The notes below the pieces were generated by a model. That model did no database searches, was not told the DNA's origin, and saw only the letters and a program-made list of their open reading frames with translations. A stretch of 6,756 bases of DNA from DAONLM01 sp035406685. Its GTDB lineage: Bacteria > Spirochaetota > GWE2-31-10 > MWDO01. Shown here piece after piece: positions 1 to 6,405 of the stretch. Both the position numbers and the translations under genes were made by a program. The stretch spans positions 1-6,756 of the forward strand of contig DAONLM010000165.1 in assembly GCA_035406685.1 (NCBI GenBank), in the 5' to 3' direction. Position 1 is the first letter of the stretch, and the number at the start of each line of letters is the position of its first letter.

Positions 1-436
1 CTATACTTCTAATAAAAGACCCATTCATACTATTCTCTATAAAGCCAAATACATGCTCAACTCTCGCTCTTACTTTTGATTTTTTCCTATTTTCTTATTC
101 CTTATGTTTCGGAACCTCTACAAAACTTGCATCTATTATTGTCCCCTCATTTATCAGTAAACCCTTTTTCTCTAATTCCTTATTAAAAATATCAAATAAC
201 TCTTTATCCACTTCAGAGTTCGCTAATTTATTTTTGAATAACCATATAGTTTTGCTGTCAGGTACATCATCTGCTAAAGATAAATCCAAAAATCTCATAA
301 AACTCAATCTATCGTTGATTTGGTATTCAATTTCATCATCAGAGATATTATAAAGTCTTTGGAGTATCAATATCTTAAAAAGAAGTACCCTATCATAAAT
401 ATAAAAAGATGGTGGAAGAGTAGAGAATTGTCCCAC
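1..436 (-). pseudogene. IS5-family transposase remnant, internally deleted, cut by window edge
   Basis: This is the decayed transposase of an IS5-type insertion sequence. Reading leftwards from a GTG at 436, the first 113 codons give the family's N-terminal half: LLFKILILQRLYNISDDEIE, then YQINDRLSFMRFL, then VPDSKTIWLF, ending in IDASFVEVPK, which holds the first Asp of the DDE triad. A TAA follows at 95-97. The same frame then continues from 94 to the edge with RKKSKVRARVEHVFGFIENS, the family's C-terminal signature holding the probable catalytic Glu. In intact relatives these two blocks lie roughly 100-150 residues apart, with the second Asp between them; here they almost touch. The enzyme therefore cannot be active. 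The frame is open upstream to 517, but those residues do not resemble the usual family N-terminus, so the 5' end is probably damaged too. The family call comes from recalled motifs. The other end of the element lies outside the window, so no terminal repeats or target duplication could be checked. Confidence 0.85.
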
Positions 437-694
437 TTCAATGGGAACATCAGGCCATTTTACAAGGTTATATATAACAGTTGCTACCAGGTTATCGGTT
501 TTGAGACCTATTATTAATTAAATTTTTATATGGAAATTAATTTTTTGCCTGAAATTTCTATTTCTTTATCTCATTAAAAAACTTTCTTAGGAAAACTCTG
601 TAATTTTAAAAATTTGTTTTAGGAAGATCTATTATATTTCTTTAAAAATAAATTATTTTTTTTATATAAAGATTAAAAAAATATAACATTTTTC

Positions 695-723
695 TTGAAA
701 AATCTTAAAATTAGTAGTATAAT
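695..723 (+). promoter_or_regulatory. Sigma-70 type promoter of the pyruvate:ferredoxin oxidoreductase gene
   Basis: A -35 box TTGAAA (695-700) and a perfect -10 box TATAAT (718-723) are separated by 17 bp, the optimal spacing. Transcription would start near 730 and give a leader of about 184 nt before the ATG at 914. A second TATAAT at 733-738 has no -35 box at the right distance. In such A+T-rich DNA a -10 match alone means little, but the pair with exact spacing upstream of a highly expressed type of gene is convincing. Confidence 0.65.
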
Positions 724-729
724 ATTTTA

Positions 730-872
730 CCTTATAATTATTAAGGACAGAATAAGCCTTTTATATGTCGAGAATTTTTAAGTTTAATAAATTAAATTAA
801 GAAAAAGTAATAAATCTCACCTTTAATACAAGTAAGTAATGTAAAAATTCTCGATATATTTTATTAAGGTGA
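730..872 (+). promoter_or_regulatory. Structured 5' leader of the oxidoreductase mRNA (hairpin plus possible pseudoknot)
   Basis: The leader contains a long hairpin. Its 5' arm is 763-780, ending TCGAGAATTTTTA, and its 3' arm is 842-859, beginning TAAAAATTCTCGA. The match is 13 perfect base pairs, one G-U pair and four further pairs, around a 61-nt loop. Within that loop TCACCTTTAAT (817-827) can pair with ATTAAGGTGA (863-872), just 3 nt after the hairpin, with 10 pairs and one bulged T. This would make an H-type pseudoknot ending about 30 nt before the ribosome binding site. The same loop strand can also pair with ATTAAGG at 740-746. A short hairpin CCTTA/TAAGG (730-734/742-746) sits at the predicted transcript start. 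The base pairing is seen in the sequence; a regulatory or mRNA-stabilising role is inference. I recognise no known riboswitch class. Confidence 0.5.
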
Positions 873-900
873 ATTTTGACACGATAAATTTTTATTTTAA

Positions 901-906
901 AAGGAG
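901..906 (+). promoter_or_regulatory. Ribosome binding site that fixes the oxidoreductase start
   Basis: AAGGAG lies 7 nt before ATG 914. This chooses that start over an in-frame GTG at 869, which would add 15 residues (mostly basic and aromatic) absent from the family and would place the start inside the leader structure. Confidence 0.85.
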
Positions 907-913
907 AAAAAAA

Positions 914-3900
914 ATGGCTAATACAAACAAACAAACTATTGATGGAAATTTTGCAGCCGCTCATGTTGCTTATGCTTTTAGTGAAGTAGCTGCAATTTAT
1001 CCTATTACACCATCTTCTACAATGGGAGAATATTGTGACGCCTGGGCCTCTCAGGGTAAAAAAAACATGTTCGGACAGGTTGTAGACGTTATTGAGATGC
1101 AATCAGAGGCAGGAGCTGCTGGTGCTGTACATGGGGTTCTTTCTGGTGGTGCACTGGCAACAACTTTTACAGCAAGTCAGGGTTTACTTCTTATGATACC
1201 AAATATGCATAAGATCGCTGGAGAAATGCTACCAACTGTTTTTCATGTTTCCTCAAGATCTTTGGCTGCTCAATCACTCTCTATTTTTGGTGATCATTCA
1301 GATGTTATGGGATGTAGAAATACTGGTTGGGCAATGATGGCTGCTAATTCTATTCAGGAGGTAATGGACTTAGCATTGGTTTCACATCTTGCTACTCTTG
1401 AACTAAAAATTCCTTTTTTGAACTTTTTTGATGGATTCAGAACTTCTCATGAGATTCAAAAAGTGGATCTTATAGATTATGAAACAATGTTAAGTCTTGT
1501 TGATATGAAATATATTGAGGATTTTAGAAAAAGATCTCTTAATCCAGAAAGACCAACCTGTAAGACTGCTGCTCAAAATCCTGATGTATATTTTCAGGGA
1601 AGAGAGACAACCAATCTTATTTATGCTTCTGCTCCAGAGATTGTTCAAAAATATATGGATAAGGTTGCTGAAAAGATTGGTAGAAAATATAAATTGTTTG
1701 ATTATGTTGGTGATCCTAATGCTGATAAGATTATTATCGCAATGGGGTCTGGTTGTGAAACTATAGAAGAGACTATCAATTATTTAAATAAAAAAGGATA
1801 TAAAGTAGGACTTGTAAAGGTTAGACTTTATAGACCATTCTCAATTGAAAATTTTGTAAATGCTATTCCAAAGACAGTTAAAAAAATCGCTGTTCTTGAT
1901 AGAACAAAAGAACCTGGTTCAATAGGTGAACCTTTATATCTTGATGTTGTTGCTGCTTTAAATGCAAAGGGTAAAACAGATATTAAAGTTATTGGCGGTA
2001 GATATGGACTCTCTTCAAAAGAGTTTACACCTTCAATGGTTAAGGCTATATATGATCATCTTGATGGTGAATGCTTCCATGGTTTTACTGTTGGAATTGA
2101 AGATGATCTATCCAAAAAATCTCTTAAAGTTAAAGATATCATTGTTACAGAGCCAGAAGATATTGTAAGATGTATTTTCTGGGGATTGGGCTCTGATGGA
2201 ACAGTAGGTGCTAATAAAAATTCTATAAAGATTATTGGTGACTATACTGATATGAATGCTCAGGGATATTTTTCCTATGATTCAAAGAAATCTGGTGGTA
2301 TAACAATTTCTTATTTAAGATTTGGTAAGAGTAAGATTCAATCTCAATATTTGATAACACGAGCAGATTTTGTTGCATGTCATAATCCAGCATATATTGG
2401 AAGATACGATATGTTGAAAGAGTTGAAAGAGGGTGGAATCTTTCTTTTGAATTCAGAATGGCCAAATGATGAGGTTTTTGATCATCTTACAAGGGATATG
2501 CAGGAGACAATTATAAATAAAAAGATAAAATTCTATAATATTAATGCCTTAAAGATAGCAGAAGAAGTTGGGCTTGGTAAAAGAATAAACACAGTAATGC
2601 AGGCTGCATTCTTTATAATCTCTGGTGTTTTACCAGAAAAAGAGGCAATTGATCTTATTAAGAAATATATAGAGAAGACTTATGGTAAGAAGGGACAGAA
2701 TATTGTTCAAATGAACTGGAATGCAGTTGATAAGACAAAAGAGGCTTTATCAGAGATAAAAGTTCCGTCAAGTGTTTCTGAAATTAAGAAATCATTTGTT
2801 CCACCAAAATTGATCCCTGATAATGCGGGTAAATTCGAAAAGAATATCATTGAAAAAATTATGTATCTTAAAGGTGATGAGATACCAGTATCTCATATGC
2901 CATTTGATGGTATTATACCTACTGCAACGACAAAACTTGAAAAGAGAGGAATTGCTCCAGAGGTTCCTCACTGGAATTCTGAATATTGTATTCAGTGTAA
3001 TATGTGTTCTTTGGTATGCCCACATGCAGCAATAAGATCAAAACAGATTAATCCAGATGATTTGAAGAATGCACCATCAACTTTTAAAACTATTAAATCT
3101 AATACAAAGAACGATAAAAATCTACAGTATAAAGTCCAAGTATATATCGAAGATTGTACTGGTTGTGGTAACTGTGTTAACTCCTGTCTTGGTAAGGCAA
3201 AAGATAGTGATAAGAAGGCTCTTGAGTTTAGAAAGATTGCAGAAGAAAGAGCAGCCGGTGAGAATGATAATGTTGCATTCTTTGATAATTTACCTGATAA
3301 TATTACAGATGGCACACAGATTACCCAATACAAAGGGACTCAATTTAGAAAGCCTCTTTTTGAATTTTCTGGGGCATGTGAGGGATGTGGTGAGACTCCT
3401 TATGTTAAGCTTGTAACTCAGTTATTTGGCGAAAGAATGATCATTGCCAATGCTACTGGATGTTCCTCAATTTATGGTGGCACATTCCCAACTGTTCCGT
3501 ACTGTGTGACAAAAGATGGTAGAGGACCTGCGTGGGGTAACTCTCTATTTGAGGACAATGCAGAATATGGCTTTGGTATGAGACTTGCAGTTGATGCAAA
3601 TAGAAAATTGCTTAAGAGCCTTATAAATCAGGCCATTGGAATGTCTATTTCTGGAGACTTAAAGAATGCTTTACAAAAAACCCTTTCAATCTGGGATAAT
3701 GTTGATGATGAGGCATTAAAGAATTCAAGTATGGTTAAAGAACTTCTTGCAAAAGAGATTAACAAAGTCTCCGGTGATACTAAAAAAGTTGTTGTAAGAC
3801 TTATAGAATTACAGGATTTTATTGTTGATAAATCTATATGGGCTTTTGGTGGAGATGGATGGGCTTATGACATTGGATATGGTGGATTGGATCATGTTCT

Positions 3901-4477
3901 TGCAATGAATAGAAATGTCAATGTTCTTGTTCTTGATACAGAGGTTTATTCTAATACTGGTGGACAGGCATCAAAGTCTACCCCAATTGGAGCAATTGCA
4001 AGATTTGCTGAGGCAGGGAAAAGAGTAGGTAAGAAAGATTTAGGATTAATCTCAATGAGTTATGGCTATATTTATGTAGCAAGTATAGCATTGGGTGCTA
4101 ATCCAAATCAGGCAGTTAAAGCATTCCTTGAAGCAGAAGCATATAAAGGCCCATCTTTAATAATTGCTTATGCTCCATGTATCAATCACGGTTTAGCAAC
4201 TGGTATGGGTAAGTCAATTGAAGAAGAAAAATTAGCAGTTCAGTCTGGGTACTGGCCACTTTATAGATATAATCCAGATTTAGCAAAAGAGGGTAAGAAT
4301 CCATTTATTTATGAATCAAAAGATCCTACAACTGATATGATGGATTTCTTAATGAATGAGACAAGATATAAGGCTTTAAAACAGCTCTATCCGGATGTTG
4401 CTGAAAACCTTTATAAACTTGCAATAGAAGACAAGAAGAAGAAACATTCTTATTATAAGAAGTTAAGTGAAATGTAA
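914..4477 (+). CDS. nifJ: Pyruvate:ferredoxin (flavodoxin) oxidoreductase, single-chain type
   Basis: This cytoplasmic, homodimeric enzyme converts pyruvate, CoA and oxidised ferredoxin to acetyl-CoA, CO2 and reduced ferredoxin. It is the main pyruvate-oxidising step of many anaerobes. The 1187 residues match the usual length of about 1170-1230, and all domains are present. The N-terminal pyruvate/thiamine domain has YPITPSSTMGE (29-39), Glu65 and Arg115. The CoA-binding middle domains follow. A two-cluster ferredoxin domain has C692/C695/C698/C702 and C748/C751/C754/C758. The C-terminal thiamine-pyrophosphate domain has GDGWAYDIGYGG (980-991) and SNTGGQASKSTP (1013-1024). The third, proximal 4Fe-4S cluster is supplied by C822, C825, C850 and C1089, matching the spacing I recall for the Desulfovibrio africanus enzyme. 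The second ferredoxin motif reads CTGCGNCVNSCLGK, with Leu where Pro commonly follows the last Cys. The gene has its own promoter, structured leader and terminator, so it is probably monocistronic. The symbol nifJ is the conventional name for this architecture; a role in nitrogen fixation is not implied. Confidence 0.98.
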   Translation: MANTNKQTIDGNFAAAHVAYAFSEVAAIYPITPSSTMGEYCDAWASQGKKNMFGQVVDVIEMQSEAGAAGAVHGVLSGGALATTFTASQGLLLMIPNMHKIAGEMLPTVFHVSSRSLAAQSLSIFGDHSDVMGCRNTGWAMMAANSIQEVMDLALVSHLATLELKIPFLNFFDGFRTSHEIQKVDLIDYETMLSLVDMKYIEDFRKRSLNPERPTCKTAAQNPDVYFQGRETTNLIYASAPEIVQKYMDKVAEKIGRKYKLFDYVGDPNADKIIIAMGSGCETIEETINYLNKKGYKVGLVKVRLYRPFSIENFVNAIPKTVKKIAVLDRTKEPGSIGEPLYLDVVAALNAKGKTDIKVIGGRYGLSSKEFTPSMVKAIYDHLDGECFHGFTVGIEDDLSKKSLKVKDIIVTEPEDIVRCIFWGLGSDGTVGANKNSIKIIGDYTDMNAQGYFSYDSKKSGGITISYLRFGKSKIQSQYLITRADFVACHNPAYIGRYDMLKELKEGGIFLLNSEWPNDEVFDHLTRDMQETIINKKIKFYNINALKIAEEVGLGKRINTVMQAAFFIISGVLPEKEAIDLIKKYIEKTYGKKGQNIVQMNWNAVDKTKEALSEIKVPSSVSEIKKSFVPPKLIPDNAGKFEKNIIEKIMYLKGDEIPVSHMPFDGIIPTATTKLEKRGIAPEVPHWNSEYCIQCNMCSLVCPHAAIRSKQINPDDLKNAPSTFKTIKSNTKNDKNLQYKVQVYIEDCTGCGNCVNSCLGKAKDSDKKALEFRKIAEERAAGENDNVAFFDNLPDNITDGTQITQYKGTQFRKPLFEFSGACEGCGETPYVKLVTQLFGERMIIANATGCSSIYGGTFPTVPYCVTKDGRGPAWGNSLFEDNAEYGFGMRLAVDANRKLLKSLINQAIGMSISGDLKNALQKTLSIWDNVDDEALKNSSMVKELLAKEINKVSGDTKKVVVRLIELQDFIVDKSIWAFGGDGWAYDIGYGGLDHVLAMNRNVNVLVLDTEVYSNTGGQASKSTPIGAIARFAEAGKRVGKKDLGLISMSYGYIYVASIALGANPNQAVKAFLEAEAYKGPSLIIAYAPCINHGLATGMGKSIEEEKLAVQSGYWPLYRYNPDLAKEGKNPFIYESKDPTTDMMDFLMNETRYKALKQLYPDVAENLYKLAIEDKKKKHSYYKKLSEM

Positions 4478-4490
4478 GAATATTTTTTAA

Positions 4491-4522
4491 GTAAACAGGG
4501 GATATCCCCTGTTTACCTTTTT
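4491..4522 (+). terminator. Intrinsic terminator after the oxidoreductase gene
   Basis: A 26-bp perfect palindrome (4491-4516; half-site GTAAACAGGGGAT) is followed by C and a run of five T (4518-4522). It begins 13 bp after the stop codon. As RNA it gives a stem of about 11 bp with a tiny loop. There is no T-run on the other side for the minus strand, so it should work only in the direction of the oxidoreductase gene. Confidence 0.92.
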
Positions 4523-4536
4523 ATGTAAACTTAAAT

Positions 4537-4567
4537 AAAAGGAGAATTTTAATATTTTATAAAATAT
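4537..4567 (+). promoter_or_regulatory. Distant ribosome binding site with a palindromic spacer
   Basis: AAAAGGAG (4537-4544) is the only Shine-Dalgarno match before the next gene but ends 21 nt before its ATG (4566), about three times the normal distance. The spacer contains a perfect 16-bp palindrome, ATATTTTATAAAATAT (4552-4567), that includes the first two bases of the ATG. Folding it could bring the ribosome binding site close to the start, or could mask the start. An in-frame TAA at 4560-4562 rules out a longer protein. The sequence facts are certain; the functional reading is inference, and A+T palindromes are common in such DNA. Confidence 0.4.
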
Positions 4568-5171
4568 GGGGAAAATAGTAAATTTAAAAAAGAAATATAA
4601 TTCTATTTATGGAAATCCAGTCATAGAGAAAGTGGATGTTTCTATATTTCAATATAAATATTTTACCAATTGTTTAAAGTCTGACTTTTGTAATGATATA
4701 TGTTGTTCCTATGGTGCTGATATTGATAGTGATAATGTAATAAGATTAAAAGAACATAAAGATAAACTTGAGAGTATTATAGGTGTAAAATTTGAAAACT
4801 GGTTTAAGAGTGAATATATTATAGATAAAGAGTTTCCGAGTGGTAAATATACAAGAACTGAAGTGTTATATGGAAAATGTGTTTTTCTAAATAAAGATAA
4901 AAGAGGTTGCGCTATTCATTCTTATTGTTTAGACAATAATATTGATTATCATATATTAAAACCCATGGTAGGTATATTATTCCCTATAACTTTCGAAAAT
5001 GGTATATTAAGGCCTTCTAATGAAATTCTGGATAACAGTTTAATTTGTGCTGGGAGAGGAGAAATATTATTTGATGGGGTTAAAGAAGAGATTGAGTATT
5101 ATTTTGGAAAAGAGATTGTGAGAGAATTAGAAGATATTAGGAAAGAAATAACAGAGAAAAATTTTTTATAA
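4566..5171 (+). CDS. DUF3109/YkgJ-type cysteine-cluster protein
   Basis: This 201-residue soluble protein shows no signal peptide or membrane segment. It has the layout of the DUF3109/YkgJ (CxxCxxCC-type) family, whose members are thought to bind metal or an Fe-S cluster through clustered cysteines and whose function is not established. The N-terminal cluster is C36, C42, C46, C47, followed by a Gly-Ala-Asp stretch and an acidic helix like that after CC in the family. The second part has C105 (GKCVFL) and C115 (GCAI), plus C121. The third block reads KPMVGILFPITF (132-143), where the family normally has a Cys four residues after the Lys. Here it is Gly136, so one expected ligand is missing. 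C161 (ICAGRG) completes the pattern. The charged C-terminus (165-200) looks helical. The gene follows the oxidoreductase terminator, so it probably has its own promoter, and its stop is 26 bp from that of the convergent rlpA. Family membership is by remembered motif pattern; no substrate can be assigned. Confidence 0.75.
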   Translation: MGKIVNLKKKYNSIYGNPVIEKVDVSIFQYKYFTNCLKSDFCNDICCSYGADIDSDNVIRLKEHKDKLESIIGVKFENWFKSEYIIDKEFPSGKYTRTEVLYGKCVFLNKDKRGCAIHSYCLDNNIDYHILKPMVGILFPITFENGILRPSNEILDNSLICAGRGEILFDGVKEEIEYYFGKEIVRELEDIRKEITEKNFL

Positions 5172-5197
5172 TAATCTATTTTAAAAATGAATTAATT

Positions 5198-5800
5198 TTA
5201 TTCTTGATTAATTTTAAATTCTTTTATTCCATTTTCATAAAGTTTTCTTTTATATATTTGAAGTTCTGAGTAGTTAAGATTCTCCATTATTATTCTGAAA
5301 TAATCATTGTTATTTATTTTTATCTTTTTTATTGTAACATTTATTGATTTTTCTTTCAGTTTTTCTTTAAAATTAATTGCTAACTCCTCTTTACTGAATG
5401 ATGCTATCTGAATTGTATATTTTCTGTTAGTATATTTATGATATTTATTATCACCTTTTTCGAGTAAAACTATTTTTACCTTCATTGTTCCTTTTTTTAT
5501 TAAGTCTAAGGTATATGCTGCAGCCATTGAGAGATCTATTATTCTGTTTTTTACAAATGGACCTCTATCATTTATTCTAACGATTACTTCTTTGTTATTT
5601 TCAAGAGATATCACCTTTACTATTGAATTAAATGGCAGACTTTTATGAGCTGCTGTATAGTCATGAGTGTTGAATATTTCTCCATTGGCAGTCTTTTTGC
5701 CATGAAAATCTGGTCCATACCATGAGGCGTATCCCTCTTCTTCAAATCCATAAAAAAATATATTTATAAATAAAATTACAAAAATTATAATTTTTTTCAT
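5198..5800 (-). CDS. rlpA: RlpA-like septal peptidoglycan lytic transglycosylase with SPOR domain
   Basis: RlpA enzymes cleave glycan strands lacking stem peptides and act in the periplasm, often at the division septum, which the SPOR domain recognises. The 200 residues open with a signal sequence or anchor (1-18: MKK then a hydrophobic Ile/Phe/Leu stretch). The double-psi beta-barrel domain covers about 22-114, with GYASWYGPDFHGKKTANGE (23-41), AAHKSLPF (50-57), VRINDRGPFV (74-83) and RIIDLS (86-91). The catalytic pair is present: His52 and Asp78, spaced 26 apart as for His131/Asp157 of the Pseudomonas enzyme, as I recall it. A C-terminal SPOR domain starts at YTIQIASF (128-135). There is no lipobox Cys after the hydrophobic stretch, so unlike E. 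coli RlpA this is probably not a lipoprotein; it would be secreted or held by its N-terminus. No clear Shine-Dalgarno sequence precedes the ATG. A six-codon frame (5797-5817) ends in an ATGA overlap with the start. The gene converges on the DUF3109 gene with no strong terminator between them. Confidence 0.93.
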   Translation of the reverse strand: MKKIIIFVILFINIFFYGFEEEGYASWYGPDFHGKKTANGEIFNTHDYTAAHKSLPFNSIVKVISLENNKEVIVRINDRGPFVKNRIIDLSMAAAYTLDLIKKGTMKVKIVLLEKGDNKYHKYTNRKYTIQIASFSKEELAINFKEKLKEKSINVTIKKIKINNNDYFRIIMENLNYSELQIYKRKLYENGIKEFKINQE

Positions 5801-6214
5801 GCTGATTTTTTCGACATATTTTTTCTTAATATTTAATTAAAGATGATTTTATTTTAAGTAAAATTTAAATTAGATAGATATATCGTGAGGTATTTTTATT
5901 TTGAGAGAGTATAAATGCTGATAATAAATAAAAATTGACTGAATTTATAAAAATTGAAACTCAGTAAGATAGAAATTTTTGTCAAGATAGAGGAAATACT
6001 TATTATGTTTGATGAAATAGATGTGGATAGATGGTGTCCACCTTATTCACCTTTGCTTTATATCTCTTTATTCTTGGAATCTAAGTCTTTTTTATTCTCT
6101 TCTCAAATTGTCAATAATAATCTAAAATTCCACATTTTTATTTTTTCTGGTGCAATTTTATTTTTAGGAAAAATTTTTTAATTTTTTTTCTAAAAGTTGT
6201 AAAGGATTTTTTCA
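5801..6214. other. A+T-rich intergenic stretch with no supported gene
   Basis: About 410 bp lie between the rlpA start and the inverted repeat. The plus strand has one open frame from a TTG at 5954 to 6181. An ATG inside it at 6005 follows a weak AGAGG, which would give about 58 residues rich in Phe, Ile, Leu and Ser. I see no family resemblance and T-run driven composition, so I do not call it. The rlpA promoter must lie near 5820-5900 on the minus strand, but the A+T richness makes any box choice arbitrary. A short perfect stem GTGGA/TCCAC (6023-6027/6037-6041) is the only other local structure. No tRNA, CRISPR or insertion-sequence end is visible. Confidence 0.6.
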
Positions 6215-6360
6215 AAAATTTTGACACTTTTCTTAAATCGCTGAAAAATAAAGTTATTCCAGTATTTTTGCTGGACTTATTTCAAGCATCCCTGCTGGAA
6301 GAATAATAAGTAATATTATTTTAATCATTTTCAGCGATTGTGAATTTTTGTCAAAATTTT
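6215..6360. repeat. Nested long inverted repeat in front of the tandem-RHH gene
   Basis: Two perfect 12-bp arm pairs are nested. The outer pair is AAAATTTTGACA (6215-6226) with TGTCAAAATTTT (6349-6360). The inner pair is AATCGCTGAAAA (6236-6247) with TTTTCAGCGATT (6328-6339). The unpaired gaps between outer and inner arms are 9 nt on each side. The central 80 nt hold TTCCAG (6257-6262) and two copies of TGCTGGA (6269-6275, 6293-6299). The first can therefore fold with either of the other two, but not both. Possible roles are an operator or cruciform bound by the RHH protein encoded 45 bp downstream, a small non-autonomous mobile element, or a structured RNA. The outer right arm overlaps the likely -35 box of the next gene, which favours an operator. 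The pairing is seen directly; the role is inference. Confidence 0.8.
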
Positions 6361-6376
6361 GTGATTAATATATAGA
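6348..6376 (+). promoter_or_regulatory. Possible promoter of the tandem-RHH gene, overlapping the inverted repeat
   Basis: TTGTCA (6348-6353, five of six -35 consensus bases) and TATAGA (6371-6376, four of six -10 bases) are separated by 17 bp. The -35 box lies inside the right outer arm of the inverted repeat, so a protein bound there would block transcription. The -10 box is imperfect and the background very A+T-rich. Confidence 0.35.
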
Positions 6377-6405
6377 AAATAATTTTTTAAGAGGAGGTAT
6401 AAGTT

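Noticed and set aside
95..436. A complete 113-residue gene for a small transposase-like protein
   Set aside because: The frame continues past the TAA with the family's C-terminal signature, and the catalytic middle is missing. It is a remnant, not a short gene.
876..881. TTGACA as the -35 box of a second oxidoreductase promoter
   Set aside because: No acceptable -10 box occurs 16-18 bp downstream, and such a transcript would start at or after the ribosome binding site.
872..882. Shared 11-mer AATTTTGACAC here and at 6217-6227 as a common operator
   Set aside because: In DNA this A+T-rich many 11-mers are expected to occur twice in 6.7 kb by chance, and the surrounding sequences do not match.
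869..913. In-frame GTG start giving a 1202-residue oxidoreductase
   Set aside because: ATG 914 has an ideal Shine-Dalgarno sequence and begins with the family's usual N-terminus; the extra 15 residues look like translated leader.
797..1102. 101-residue antisense frame over the oxidoreductase start
   Set aside because: It overlaps the leader and the well-supported gene, and its product shows no family features.
5172..5230. Bidirectional terminator between the DUF3109 and rlpA genes
   Set aside because: Only weak A+T complementarity (AATTAATTTTA and similar) is seen, with no G+C stem; it is not enough to call.
5812..5819. ATATGTCGA shared between the rlpA upstream region (minus strand) and the oxidoreductase leader
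   Set aside because: Only about nine bases match and the inverted partner present in the leader is missing near rlpA.
5954..6181. 75-residue open frame from TTG, or 58 residues from ATG 6005
   Set aside because: It has a rare start or weak ribosome binding site, a composition driven by T-runs, and no recognisable motif. It is most likely chance.
6215..6360. Integron attC recombination site
   Set aside because: The arms are long and perfect rather than imperfect short R and L boxes, and the AAC/GTT core is absent at the expected places.
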